Positions 1 to 11,320 of a stretch of DNA of 64,000 nt are shown here, one piece after another (the stretch's first letter is position 1; each line of letters begins with the position of its first letter). The DNA lies in contig CATNEN010000039.1 in the NCBI GenBank assembly GCA_950097015.1, forward strand, positions 1,178,001 through 1,242,000, given 5' to 3'. The notes beneath the pieces are model-generated. The model did no database searches, was not told where the DNA came from, and was given only the letters and a program-made list of their open reading frames with translations. A program made the position numbers and the translations under genes. Origin of the DNA: Macrostomum hystrix. Its lineage: Eukaryota > Platyhelminthes > Macrostomidae.

Positions 1-585
1 CACGACAACTGCCTGCACGACAACTGCCTTCACGACAACTGCCTGCAGCGACAACTGCCTGCGCGACAACTGCCTGCACGACAACTGCCTTCACGACAAC
101 TGCCTGCAGCGACAACTGCCTGCACGACAACTGCCTTCACGACAACTGCCTGCAGCGACAACTGCCTGCGCGACAACTGCCTGCACGACAACTGCCTTCA
201 GCGAAAACTGCCTGCGGCGACGACTGCCTGCGCGACAACTGCCTTCACGACAACTGCCTGCACGACAACTGCCTTCACGACAACTGCCTGCAGCGACAAC
301 TGCCTGCGCGACAACTGCCTGCACGACAACTGCCTTCACGACAACTGCCTGCAGCGACAACTGCCTGCACGACAACTGCCTTCACGACAACTGCCTGCAG
401 CGACAACTGCCTGCGCGACAACTGCCTGCACGACAACTGCCTTCACGACAACTGCCTGCAGCGACAACTGCCTGCACGACAACTGCCTGCAGTGACAACT
501 GCCTGCAGCGAAAACTGCCTGCGGCGACGACTGCCTGCGCGACAATTGCCTGCACGACAGCTGCCTGCACGACAACTGCCTGCAT
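1..585. repeat. 15-18 bp minisatellite array
   Basis: Tandem units of the form CACGACAACTGCCTG alternate with a variant ending in CTT and with longer variants carrying an extra CAG or GCG. The array is already running at base 1, so its left end lies outside the window. Several overlapping reading frames stay open on the minus strand only because the unit is short and lacks stops; they encode Cys/Arg/Ser-rich or Val/Ala-rich repeats and are not judged to be genes. Confidence 0.95.
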
Positions 586-1665
586 TTCGTTAATGACGTT
601 TACATGTAGGTGGCAGTGAATTAAACCAATTCTCTATAAGTATTATGGTACTTTGTGGCATTGATTTATTGCTGCTTCCTTTTTTAACGTTAAAAACTGC
701 TGGTGCTGGTGGTATGGAAACTACCATCATTAGTGCCCACTGCCCACCCCAGAAGACGACTGCAGCAAGCACAAGAGCAGCAATTGGCGAAGAAACAGCG
801 AAGAGGTCAGGGAAGGCTGCAAAGCACTCCCCCCGAGTATATTTCAGCCCGATTAAAAGAAAACATTCAAGCAATATTGACAACTGTTAAAACGGTTTAA
901 AGCAGGATACTAGAAAAGCAGGAAACAAAAAAAACTTTTCAATTGCCAAGCGACAGACAGCGAGCCCAGAGAGCCCACCTCGGAGCATAAAACCCCGCCA
1001 CGCAGCCCACCCCAAACACCGGGGGTGGGGGAAGCCGCGGGGGGCAGGGGTGGGCAGCGTACACAAACGCCAGTTAGCGCAGCCCGCGCAAACTAGTCAA
1101 CAGACCCATGATGGCAGATAGCTTCAATTGAAAAACTTTCTAATCTCTGCATGGCCAAAGATCATTGTCATCCTGTTCAAGTTCCATCTGTTGTTGCTGT
1201 CGTAGAATTATTCTCATTGTCATTGCCCATGGCCATGTCAATGTGACAATGTCACCACCACCAGTCAGTCAGTCATCACTCACTAGTCGAATATGTCAAG
1301 TGATGTGAGATGAGATCAGAGATGTCACTATAGGATAACTAAATTACTACAATATGTCACTTCACTAGTCACTACTTACTAAAGAAAGGCTAATTGCAGT
1401 TCAATTTATTGGTGTAGTGTAGTCCACTGGCAATCAATTACTGGTTAGTTGATTGATTAATGACTTGAATTTCTTTGAATTTGTAAAATAATGTTTATAT
1501 AAATTTAAATTTAAACTTTTTTACGGATTTACGTACTTTCGCATTAGAGAAAAAAAGAGCAAAAATATTACAATTTTTAGCAAAAAATGTCTTTTTGATG
1601 ATTAAAAAATACATATTTTTTCTGTTTATTGCCTTTTCGTGGTTTTAAATTCAGCATTTGTTAAA
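586..1665. other. Non-coding stretch, no gene seen
   Basis: The first half is moderately GC-rich with C-rich and G-rich runs near 970-1060. The second half is AT-rich. Short open frames near 645-900 overlap on both strands and show no family motif. Confidence 0.5.
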
Positions 1666-1764
1666 AGTATCGGACTATTGAGTATCGGACTATTGAGTAT
1701 CGGACTATTGAGTATCGGACTATTGAGTATCGGACTATTGAGTATCGGACTATTGAGTATCGGA
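1666..1764. repeat. 15 bp satellite (AGTATCGGACTATTG), six copies
   Basis: Six exact 15 bp units run from 1666 to 1755, followed by a partial unit. Related GTATCGG words continue to about 1890, including a perfect 15 bp inverted repeat (arms 1826-1840 and 1876-1890). The open frames through it are repeat artefacts. Confidence 0.9.
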
Positions 1765-1825
1765 GTACCGAATATGATAAAAGCATCGCTCGATACCATA
1801 GTCCGATACCGTCAAAAAAGTATCG

Positions 1826-1890
1826 AGGTCCGATACTCCGGTACCCAAATTGTATCGTCGATAGTATCGGAGTATCGGAGTATCGGACCT
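1826..1890. repeat. Hairpin next to the 15 bp satellite
   Basis: Arms AGGTCCGATACTCCG (1826-1840) and its exact reverse complement (1876-1890) flank a 35 bp spacer that itself contains GTATCG words. It is built from the same words as the satellite beside it. Confidence 0.8.
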
Positions 1891-2481
1891 GTGCCCAACA
1901 CTGTAGAGTACTAAGAAGTTGGATCTTGTCAAAGCACATAGAGAGTATCCTAGCATCTAAAACTACATTGGTTCAGCGACGAATATACTGTATGCATACT
2001 AAGTTATGGGTCAGACAGGTTTTGTTGTGTGGGCCAGCCTGCGCTAGATGGGCAGACAGACTGTGCGCAAGATACAAGTTTTATACTTTAAGCTTTGCAT
2101 TGGAAATGCAAAAACACATAAAACTGCACACGGCTCGAAGGCACTTTCTCAAACTCTCAAACTCTTCATTCCTTACAGTTTCAGCTGTGCGGGCTGATGT
2201 TTTCGAGTCGAGAGGCTAGCAATAAGGCCCGCACCAACCCAGATGCTACTGCGAATGCCGAATGCTTGAGCTGAAAATAGCAAGCCCCGACACGACTCAT
2301 GCAGCCCCCAAGCCAACCAAAATACGACGAAAGCCTACTTCTTAAAATCAAGAATCTTTTCGTCCCGATGCTGTGCACATGACGTACGCAGACAAGAACA
2401 TTTCCAGGAAATGGACTCCAAAAAACTGATTTATTATAAAACTCGAAGCTGCTTTTATGTGATTGCGTGCTCGTATTTCAG

Positions 2482-3978
2482 CATAAAGAAGGCTCAGCTA
2501 GTTTACTTGGACATCTTCTTCAAGAAAGCATGCAGCGCGATCTGTACCAGGAATGGCTAACGGCAAAGAAAAAAGAGGACTTTAAGTACTACAGCGACCC
2601 CGAATTCCGAGAGGCCTACACGAGTGGGGAAATGCTCAGAAAGTCGAATCTGATGCGCACCCAATCTCGGGAAGAGGTGACGCAGGTGCTCAATGCACTT
2701 AGCTCTGAGGCTGCATCGCGTGAAATTCGAGTCTTGTCGCTTGGCTGCGGTCCCGGCAGCGATCTGCTCGGGATAACCTGGGCAATCAGGGACGCACTGG
2801 ACAGAAGCGCCGGTGCGAGCATCCAGTCCTGGAGCACCGGTTACCGAATTTCGCTGAGATGCACCGGGGTCGACGCGTTTCCGTGGGAGCGGAAGCAGTT
2901 TAACAAGAATTTTCGGAGGGCCACCTCCACAGTGCTGAGAGGCAGCCAGTGTGAGTTTATCGAGCAGGCGATGGAGGACTTCGTGCACAGCAGTCCAGTG
3001 AATTTGTTCGACATCATCAGTGTCAGCTTTGTTGATGCCGGCAGCAGTCTGAGCTTGGTGGGCGTGAAGCTGCCTCAAATGCTGAGCAAGTCTGGTCAGG
3101 TCTTTGTCATGGACAATGACATCAGAAGTGTGCAGCAGCTTGAGAACTTCGGTTTCAAACGTAGATTTACAGGAAAGCAGATCTGCCTGTACACCCGAGG
3201 CCAGGGCAACTTTGATTTGACATACACTCCTGCTGCCGACTCAGCAATTGTGAGATTTCGAGAGGCTAGACAATTGTTGCTAGAGCAGCAGCGACGGCAG
3301 GAGCGACTGCTTGATATGATGAGGCTGCAGGAACTGCAGAAGAGGCATCTAGAAAAGCAGAAAATTCAGGAGCAGCAGCGCCAGCAGCGAGTGCAGGAGC
3401 AACTACAGGAAGAACGCCTGCAGAAACTACAGGAAGAACGCCTGCAGAAACTACAGGAAGAACGCCTGCAGAAACTAGAGGAAGAACGCCTGCAGAAACT
3501 ACAGGAAGAACGCTTGCAGAAACTACAGGAAGAACGCCTGCAGAAACTGCAGGAAGAACGCTTGCAGAAACTGCAGGAAGAACGCCTGCAGAAACTGCAG
3601 GAAGAACGCCTGCAGAAACTACAGGAAGAACGCTTGCAGAAACTACAGGAAGAACGCCTGCAGAAACTACAGGAAGAACGCTTGCAGAAACTGCAGGAAG
3701 AACGCCTGCAGAAACTAGAGGAAGAACGCCTGCAGCGACAGCGGCAACAGCAACATCACGAGCTACTGGAGCAACAGCAACGTCAGCAGCGACAGCAGGA
3801 AGAACAGCGGCAGCGGGAACAACATCGTCAGGTGAGTCATCATATTCAGAAGAACGCGCAGCCACGCGAAGGGCAGTTTATCGGTCGATACGTCGATGTG
3901 CTGACTCCGGACAGACGAGTGGACTCAGTCAATATTTCTGCGAAACTAAATTGCTGCCCGTGCTGCACGTTTTTGTGA
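2482..3978 (+). CDS. Methyltransferase-like protein with coiled-coil repeats and CaaX-like end (paralogue A)
   Basis: The exon follows a splice acceptor (TATTTCAG ending at 2481). The first in-frame ATG is at 2530, giving 482 residues. An in-frame stop at 2437 excludes upstream coding in the same exon, so translation starts at 2530 or in an unseen 5' exon. Counting from that Met, LGCGPGSDL at about 71-79 matches the glycine motif I of class I SAM-dependent methyltransferases, TGVDAF near 112-117 supplies the expected acidic residue after strand 2, and FDIISVSF near 160 resembles motif IV. After about residue 245 the protein becomes a Gln/Glu/Arg coiled coil containing 14 units of EERLQKLQ encoded by a 24 bp tandem repeat (about 3409-3745). 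The C-terminus is NCCPCCTFL: CTFL fits a CaaX box with X=Leu (geranylgeranylation type), and the neighbouring cysteines could be palmitoylated. Substrate and activity are unknown. A near-identical paralogue lies at 43562-44778. Confidence 0.75.
   Translation, partial: HKEGSASLLGHLLQESMQRDLYQEWLTAKKKEDFKYYSDPEFREAYTSGEMLRKSNLMRTQSREEVTQVLNALSSEAASREIRVLSLGCGPGSDLLGITWAIRDALDRSAGASIQSWSTGYRISLRCTGVDAFPWERKQFNKNFRRATSTVLRGSQCEFIEQAMEDFVHSSPVNLFDIISVSFVDAGSSLSLVGVKLPQMLSKSGQVFVMDNDIRSVQQLENFGFKRRFTGKQICLYTRGQGNFDLTYTPAADSAIVRFREARQLLLEQQRRQERLLDMMRLQELQKRHLEKQKIQEQQRQQRVQEQLQEERLQKLQEERLQKLQEERLQKLEEERLQKLQEERLQKLQEERLQKLQEERLQKLQEERLQKLQEERLQKLQEERLQKLQEERLQKLQEERLQKLQEERLQKLEEERLQRQRQQQHHELLEQQQRQQRQQEEQRQREQHRQVSHHIQKNAQPREGQFIGRYVDVLTPDRRVDSVNISAKLNCCPCCTFL
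3409..3745 (+). repeat. 24 bp coding minisatellite, 14 units
   Basis: The unit CAGGAAGAACGCCTGCAG plus six bases encodes EERLQKLQ in frame. Units differ at synonymous positions (CTA/CTG, CGC-CTG/CGC-TTG) and by Q/E at one site. The eight-residue period suits an extended coiled coil. It is absent from paralogue B at the corresponding place. Confidence 0.9.
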
Positions 3979-5025
3979 TTGAAAATCACAAAAGGATGTC
4001 TCCCTTCAGCATAACGAAGATTTCAGCATACAGCCAAAGCAATTGCCTAGTGGGGATTTCAAGTATCTTTTTAATTCTAGCACTTGCTGTCAGCTAGCAA
4101 ATGCAGGTGGGCAATATATTTTAGGGTGACGCAAGCATGCAAAACCCAGCAGTACGGCTCGTACAAACTGTATCTATGTATGTTTGATGCTGCTCATTAA
4201 ATTTCCTTTCGTGCTCAGAAAGAATTTTTACGTTCTAGTGCTTATTTGCCTAATATTTAGAGCAGCAAATAAATAAAAGTACCAATATGTGAGAGTTAGC
4301 ATGCGTTTGTACTCAAATGTGTCATTTCTTGCTGTGTTTAGTTCAGCGTCTGCTATAGAGCTAATTGTTTATTGATATTTTACCGTCAGAATGTAAGCAA
4401 AAAGCCTGTTATTTCAATTCCGAAAGGAAAGAATTCGCATTTGTCGAAAAGTGATGAAACTGCACTTTTGCATTCCAGTGACGGGAATTCTCTTTTTAGC
4501 GAAGGGAAATTTTGTGAAAGTGAAATTCTTGCGGCCTGCGTTTGACTGCATGCAAGGCTGTGCTCAACCCTGAGCAGTCCATCTATAGTGTTTCTGGCTT
4601 TAAATATGCAGCTCTGCCTCATCGCACCTGTCGGCCTGCCCACAGGAATAGTCTCGATGAAGCTCAACGTTTGAGCATTCTGGAATCAGCTGACTATTGC
4701 TGGCTATTGGCGCGGAATGCAGCCGCGTGGTTATTTTATCTATTCAGCAGTTTGAGTTGGAAAGTTTTTGCCACTGGAATGTATTACTTTGTGAGTGTCT
4801 TTTTCTCTGGCTCGCAGGTTGAAAGTCAGAGATAGAAATACTCTGAAGTGTAGATGGACATAGACAGGCATAGATAGACAGCAGGCGATATATTTTTGGA
4901 AAATTAACTTGCCTGCAGGCTCGCAAAGGCTCGCACCACAGTGCCTTCACGATCTTCGGAAGCGGCTGTTGACAACTGCTGACGCCACACTAGATACTCT
5001 TACTTAAGCACAGCAAACGGATCTG
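3979..5025 (+). other. 3' flank of paralogue A, shared with paralogue B
   Basis: From about 4295 to 4775 this sequence matches 45363-45885 closely, with small indels that break any reading frame. It is best read as 3' untranslated/flanking DNA copied together with the gene. AATAAA words occur near 4270. No separate gene is seen. Confidence 0.6.
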
Positions 5026-5277
5026 TTAACAGGCTGCTGTTGCTGGTTGGCTACTTCCTGGACAAGAAAAAGTTTGCGCATCAAAGCTTATGTCATCAAA
5101 ATTTGTTGTCAGAAGAAAGCTGGCCCGCTGTTGTGGCACTCCGAACAACAGCTTGATGTCGTCTTTAATAGCATCTACCGCCGGTAAATGCACAGCAGTT
5201 CTGTAGTAGTCTGCCGCACTAGAGATAACAGTCTGCGACTGCACCTGATTCACCTGCGCATTCTGATGACGAGCCAC
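5026..5277 (-). pseudogene. hAT-type (DUF4371-like) transposase, C-terminal fragment
   Basis: The minus-strand translation contains a DYYRTAVHLPAVDAI segment followed by RFxxxQQ-like residues. This resembles the EYYRRxIFIPxLDxL segment that precedes the C-terminal dimerisation region of hAT-related proteins of the DUF4371 group. The matching N-terminal part lies at 7548-7871 on the same strand. The frame is interrupted upstream by stops. Identification rests on motif memory only. Confidence 0.45.
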
Positions 5278-5549
5278 AGGGCGTCCCTGTCACGGCAATT
5301 TCTGATCTATGTCAAGCTACAGTGCAAGGGCCCGTGCTTCTCTAAATATACCGTGAAACTGCTTCTCGCTTCGCTAAGCCTCTAGCCTCTAGTACCTCCT
5401 TCACCTCATGGTCGGCCTCGACAAGCTCGTTGTCTGAGGCTTGAAGTCTTCAAGACGCTACAGAAGCAATCCAACAAGACTTTCAAGGATTATTGCCGAA
5501 TAAGAGACCGCCTCGTTGTTTCAGTGGTCATTAGCTTCCTCCCTACTGG

Positions 5550-7330
5550 GCGACGATGACCTTAAAGCGCTGAGAAAGATTGAGTGTGCTCACCATCATC
5601 GAGGATGGCAATTCCGTAGCACATTCTCAGATCTTTGAGGCACAGGTTCTTGTGTGGCAGGAGCTGGCGCTTCGCTGCCGCTCGGTGAAGTGTGAACCTA
5701 ATCCCCGCGTCGATAAGACGACGGATGTTTTTCGCTGCTTCGCTGCGGATAAAGATATCGAGCGGAAGGGGAGTTGAGAATGTTGAGAAAGGCGTTCAGG
5801 CCGTCAAAGGCGAGCGGATGGCGAGGCGCTTAAAATCATGCGACACACGCGCGGCCCTGCACTCTCCACAGAGTCTCATGGCAGGTCTTGAGCTGCAGGG
5901 CGCTGGCCCAGATCAGTCCGGCGTTCGAGACAGCCGGTCTGACCATAGCAGTGCAGATCCACCACAGGCGCTTGGGGTTGAGACCCCAAGTGGTGCCCAC
6001 CGCCCTGCGCAGCTGCGCCAGGATAGCGAAGGCTTTTTGGCTTTTGCGTGGACATGAGGAGACAAGATAAGCTTATGGTCGAGCCGAGGCATTTAGTTCG
6101 CTTCTGACAAGGAATGTCCTTGTGGCAAAGGGCACTTTCGCTGGATCGGCCCGCCCGAAAGGCGTGCTGGTTGCTGCTGAGCGGCTTGTGTTTCAACTCA
6201 ACGGAAAGGAGGCGCCGGAGCACCAACCTCTCCATCAGCTTGACCATGAAGGAGGTCAAGCTGATCGGCCTGAACGATTTGATAGATTGGTAGTCCGGGC
6301 GTCCTGGCTTGTGGATGAAAACTACCCTCGCCTCGGTACAGTCCTTCGGAACGTACTCGAGGATGATGCAGTGGGTTTGCCGTCGGCTTTCCTCACTGTT
6401 GACAGCTTAGATACTTTGTCTGGCGTGAGAGCTTTGACAATCTTGGAGGTGGGGCGGGTGCCCTCCAGTTCCTCACAGCATTGGGTTTGGCTTTTCTGAC
6501 TTCCTTCTTGAAGCAGTGGATAGCTTCGAGCCTGATCCGCCGGGTTTTTTTTTGGCTCTTCGGTGGAGCCTCTTTGCTTTTCGGCGGAGCTCACGAAGGT
6601 GGGGTTCCACCAAGGAGCCGACGCTTTGCCATGGTAGGCCTTAAGAGGGCAGGCGGCCTCGAAGGCGGCGGTCATCTAGTTTTTGAGGAAGCCCGCTAAC
6701 TCGTCCACTTCTTCGCAGGTGCTGGTAGGTTCTGTTGGGTTCCTTCAAGGTTGAACCTGAAGGCTTCCCAATCGGTGTTCCTCGCATTTCTCTTACAGGT
6801 GATCTGGTTTGCGCGTCGAGCGCTTGCCGGACGGAAGGACATAAAATTGTGGTCTGACAGAGTTGATCCGGGCATCACCTTCCACTCCCTGGTGCTCTGG
6901 AAGAGCCTAGGTGTGGCAAGTGTAGCGTTGTTCAGCTAGTTCTTCGACCATTATTGAAAGTTAGAGTATTCCCTGTGTTGCAGAACTCCAGGGTTGTGGT
7001 AATGATGTACGCAAGAAGGTGCTCGCCTCTGGGGTTGATATCAAAGCTTCCACAGTGGGTATGGTTGGCGATAAAGTCATCTTTCTTGGTGGCCAGGTAT
7101 CCACCAGGGCGGTAAGCTTCTAGAAGATGACCGGTTCGTCTCCCGGCAGGTAGGCTGAGGCGATCAGAATGGTTTACCGGGAGAATACTTTCGGATTAAA
7201 TGAGACAGAGATCTCGACTGGAAAGATCGGGTCTGTGCCAAGCATTAATGAAACTGGAGACGAGAGTGTAGGCTCTGGGAGCATGGTTCTCCCCAGTATA
7301 GAACCTTAACCAGTATAGAAACATTGGTAC
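5550..7330 (-). mobile_element. Degenerate non-LTR retrotransposon (endonuclease plus reverse transcriptase)
   Basis: Read on the minus strand, pieces appear in the order expected for a Jockey/CR1-type pol. An AP-endonuclease part has ASAYLPGDE (about 7150-7180), a NHTHCGSFDINPRGE segment (about 7030-7070) and SDHNFMSF with a following TDWEAF (6780-6860). A linker contains PLKxYHGKxSAPWWNP (about 6590-6650). The reverse transcriptase fingers follow with FMVKLMERLVLRRLL and NQHAFRAGRSSESAL (6150-6255). A C-terminal part reads VRPAVSNAGLIWASALQ then a VQGRA-like segment (5850-5960). Stops and frameshifts separate all parts, so it is dead. Precise ends and target duplications were not found. Confidence 0.75.
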
Positions 7331-7547
7331 CCTTCCAGGAGCCCTGGTGGCGGGGATAGCTGCAGTGTTGTCGGGGGGCGTCTGCCTAATCCGTTCATCA
7401 CCACCGCCGTTCCCAGCCGCAGGGACTCCGTCCGTGCTCTCGCGCGCCTCGCCGTAAGTTACACGATGTTAGGTTCACACTCACAGGTACACGAAGTTGG
7501 GGACTGGCCGCATACCCTGTTAAGGTCAAAGGGTAGCACCTTTTCCT

Positions 7548-7871
7548 CTAGCCGTGGCCAGAGGTACCCAGTTTGGCCCGAGCTCGATTCAACGCTAGAT
7601 CGAGGAGGTCATTCTGGTTCCGTAAGGAAAAATAAGAAGCATTGGCAGCAGCGCGACCCACGTGGTTGACAAGTGCAACATCGCCACCTCGAGCTCGGTT
7701 ACGCAACATCGCGCGAAAGTTTCCATCATTTACTTCAGGCTCGCTTCCATCCAAGTGAAGTCGATGATTTTCCCCGCGATGACCTCGGAGTGCGATGTGC
7801 GATGTCAGGACGGAGTCAATAACCAGTGTTAAACCTGCTCGATTTTCCTGATTTTCCTGCCTAGCGGTCAT
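7548..7871 (-). pseudogene. hAT-type (DUF4371-like) transposase, N-terminal fragment
   Basis: The minus-strand frame reads IALRGHRGENHR, then DGNFRAMLRNRARGGD, then NASYFSLRNQNDLLDL. This follows the LRGH...GNF...LR...GD..L..H...A.Y.S...QN order of DUF4371/hAT-like transposases. The similarity stops soon after the QNDLLDL motif, roughly where the retrotransposon begins. With the C-terminal fragment at 5026-5277 it suggests one hAT copy split by the insertion. Confidence 0.55.
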
Positions 7872-8054
7872 AATCTATCGGATGATTATTATTATTATTA
7901 TTATCGGACGATCGGATGTCCTGGTCTTTTTCTAAATTGCAAACGCGCCTCTCAAACTGCTTCATTTTTCATATTTTGCAATATGATACGAGCTTTTCTT
8001 CACGCAGTGAGAGTACACCTTGCTTTCTTGTTAAATAACCAAACCTATGATCAT

Positions 8055-8250
8055 CAAATCATCAAACCTGGGCGCCATCAACGGAAGCTTGGGTGCCATT
8101 AACGGGAGTTTGGGCACCATCATCAGGAGCTTGGGCGCCATCATCAGAGCTTGGGCGCCATCATCAGAGCTTGGGCGCCATCACCATCAGAATGCGCCAT
8201 CACCGAGAGCTTGAGCACCATCACCATCACCATCAGAATTGGTGTCATCA
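8055..8250. repeat. Degenerate 18-21 bp minisatellite (GAGCTTGGGCGCCATCATCA)
   Basis: About ten imperfect units of a GCGCCATCA/AGAGCTTGG motif, passing into CATCACCATCA near 8215-8235. No gene is associated. Confidence 0.8.
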
Positions 8251-8259
8251 CCAGTTCGC

Positions 8260-9390
8260 CATTTTCGAATTGCTTGTTAACAAGCAAGCAATAAATTAAT
8301 TACAGTTAGCTAAGCAGTGCACTGTCTAAGTGTCTAGTCTAGTCAAAGTCACAATGAATGACTTAGTGCTTCAAGCCCTCCTCGATCTCCAGTCCCTCAA
8401 CCTCGATTGCCTTCATGTCCCTGGCGATTGGCGATGGCCCCGGGATGCCCCGGTTTGCCCGCCTACGTTCGACAGCTAATGTTTGCCAGCCGACGTACAG
8501 GAATACAGATTGTGATCAATGGGCTACCCGAATATAAAAATATTATAAATATTATAATTTTATTTTCTTGCGTTTATCGTCAGCAGGCAGTTCCAATAAC
8601 TCCCAAGCTTGTAATAATTTTGAGGCGAGAGATTTCATCTTCGGACTCTGACTCTGAGACATTGAGTCAAGTTTTATTTTCGAATTTCCTGTCGATCTGT
8701 TGATAGCACATAAGCAAGGAGATTCTAAGATTTCATTTAAGCACGGCTCACTAGATGAAACAGGTGGACCCACAAGCTTCAGCAAAAATACTAGAGAATT
8801 TATTCAGCTTTATAATAAGTATAAGGTATTCTATGGGTTTGAAGCCGGTATGAGATTAAGTGAAATACCGACCGAAAAAGCCATAGAATAACTTATTTAA
8901 ACTACTTTCATTTTGCGGGATGTATGCAGATAAATCCCGGAGCCAGTGTCTAGACATCTCTATGGTAAAAGTACATATGTTCTGTTTTATAAATGAGAAA
9001 CATTAGAGACGCGAACCCCAACACGCATTGCCTTAAAGTTTTAGAAAATTTCCGAGCAAAAAATAGGCCTCCTGTCCAGATTCTAACTCAGGGGTCGGCC
9101 TCCGGTCCGCTTAAGGATAGCCCATGTACATTGCCTGCCCCCTTCTATTGCGGGGAGGGCAGTCGTGTTTGCGAGTCTACATAGTCTATTTTTATTTGTG
9201 CAGTCAAGACGGGGAAACTCAGAAGTCAGAGCGTGGCATAACCACGACAATGATCCCCTAGTTCTCATTATCTATAGATTTTATTATGCACCGCTAGTGC
9301 ATATCCGGGTTTAAGGGGTGGTGGGCGTGAGCGTACACTCGTACAGTTTCGTTTAAATTGGCTCGTGTTAACCCTCTCGGTTTACTCCCT
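8260..9390. other. Intergenic, no gene recognised
   Basis: AT-rich DNA with only short open frames. A stretch at about 9060-9095 (CCTGTCCAGATTCTAACT) recurs at 11270-11287, marking it as part of a dispersed element. Confidence 0.45.
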
Positions 9391-9394
9391 GATT

Positions 9395-10330
9395 CGCCGA
9401 AATTCCTGACTCACCGAATCACGATTCGCCGATTCCCGATTCGCCGAAATTCCTGACTTGCCGAATCCCGATTCGCCGAAATTCCCGATTCGCCGAATCC
9501 CGATTCGCCGAAATTCCTGACTTGCCGAATCCCGATTCGCCGAAATTCCCGATTCGCCGAATCCCGATTCGCCGAAATTCCTGACTTGCCGAATCCCGAT
9601 TCGCCGAAATTCCCGATTCGCCGAATCCCGATTCGCCGAAATTCCTAACTCGCCGAATTCCTGACTCGCCGAATTCCTGACTCGCCGAATTCCCGATTCG
9701 CCGAATCCCGATTCGCCGAAATTCCTGACTTGCCGAATCCCGATTCGCCGAAATTCCCGATTCGCCGAATCCCGATTCGCCGAAATTCCTGACTCGCCGA
9801 ATTCCTGACTCGCCGAATTCCCGATTCGCCGAAATTCCTGACTCGCCGAATCCCGATTCGCCGAAACTCCTGACTCGCCGAAATCCCGATTCGCCGAATC
9901 CCGATTCGCCGAAATTCCTGACTCGCCGAATTCCTGACTCGCCGAATTCCCGATTCGCTGAAATTCCTGACTCGCCGAATCCCGATTCGCCGAAACTCCT
10001 GACTCGCCGAAATCCCGATTCGCCGAATCCCGATTCGCCGAAATTCCTGACTCGCCGAATTCCTGACTCGCCGAATTCCCGATTCGCTGAAATTCCTGAC
10101 TCGCCGAATCCCGATTCGCCGAAACTCCTGACTCGCCGAAATCCCGATTCGTCGAAATTCCTGACTCGCCGAATCCCGATTCGCCGAAATTCCTGACTTG
10201 CCGAATCCCGATTCGCCGAAATTCCCGATTCGCCGAATTCCCGATTCGCCGAAATTCCTGACTCGCCGAATTCCCGATTCGCCGAAATTACTGACTCGAA
10301 TCCTGATTCGCCGAATCCTGATTCAATACA
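9395..10330. repeat. GATTCGCCGAA minisatellite, long copy
   Basis: About 60 units of 15-17 bp alternate between GATTCGCCGAAATTC and CTGACTCGCCGAATCC. The minus-strand 324-codon open frame through it (SANREFGES-type repeats) is caused by the repeat. The same motif in opposite orientation occurs at 10980-11075, and both arrays are bordered by a GGTTTACTCCC-like sequence. Confidence 0.95.
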
Positions 10331-10979
10331 TCTTACTTTATCATAAATTAAAATTAAAGCACATAACCATTGCCCTCTTTGAGTGTTGGTCAAATATTGG
10401 AACTCTATTTCTATTGTACTGAAATAAATTAAAAAACTAACTTAAATGAAATGCACTTTCTTCATTCATTAACTTGTAAACTTGCTTCTAAACTTTATTA
10501 GCTTTCTGGAACGTAGATTGAGTGAGCAAAGAAGAACATCACAGGTACTGAGGCGGCGTTTGATTTGAAGTGAATTTGAGTTGTTTGGTTTATTTTGCAC
10601 CGCAACTTGTTTAACTATATTTTGTTCTCACTTATTTTAATCCACTGCAAGTACATACTCATTTTCTCTAATACATTCTGTCTACCTGTGTGCGCCTAGC
10701 CCACCACCCCAAATATTGTCACCTTCCGCCACTCTACCCTGATCGCTATATAATATCTCGCTATTGATTATCGCACACTGAAATATAGAATTTTGCTCGC
10801 CTTGTTCTCAAACTAGCAGAATGAACTTTTCTCAGTCATTTGCGGCATGACAGGTACTTCGGAAAAAGCAAAACTTGCTGGACCTTGTAGAGCCGAAAGT
10901 AAAAGTGTAATTAACGGGAAAATAAAAGTAAAATTAAAGTGTGAGGTACGGTAGCTCAGCAAAAAATGTTCTTAGCATT

Positions 10980-11075
10980 TTTTTCGGCAAATAGGGAATT
11001 CGGCGAATCGGGAATCGGCGAATCGGGAATTTCGGCGAATCGGGATTCGGCGAATCGGGATTCGGCGAATCGGGA
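10980..11075. repeat. Inverted short copy of the GATTCGCCGAA minisatellite
   Basis: Five to six units of TTCGGCGAATCGGGA, reverse complementary to the 9.4-10.3 kb array. It ends in GGGAGTAAACC, the reverse complement of the border at the left end of the long array. Confidence 0.85.
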
Positions 11076-11320
11076 GTAAACCAACCCTCTCTCCCCCAGG
11101 CCTTCAGTTTTGGATTCGGAGTGGGGGAGTTTTAAGGGGGTTTGCGCACTGATAACCATTTGAAGCCGGCGTGGGGTGGGTGCAGAGACTTCTAGAAATA
11201 ACAACTGGACCCGCAAGGCACAGCGATGACTAATATTTTCCCTACAATTGAGGCCGACAAATAGGCTTCCTGTCCAGATTCTAACTAGAGATAAGAGACG
11301 TCCATGATTGGGGGCGGCGG

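Noticed and set aside
3266-3865. Minus-strand 199-codon Val/Ala/Ser frame opposite the coiled coil of paralogue A
   Set aside because: It is the antisense shadow of the 24 bp coding repeat; the sense frame has domain structure and a paralogue.
4542-4835. 97-codon plus frame shared in part with the 45.6-45.9 kb flank
   Set aside because: Indels between the duplicated copies break the frame, so it is not under coding constraint.
9419-10393. Minus-strand 324-codon open frame of SANREFGES-type repeats
   Set aside because: It follows the minisatellite exactly, has no unique sequence apart from a short end, and shifts repeat phase at indels. The openness comes from a stop-free unit.
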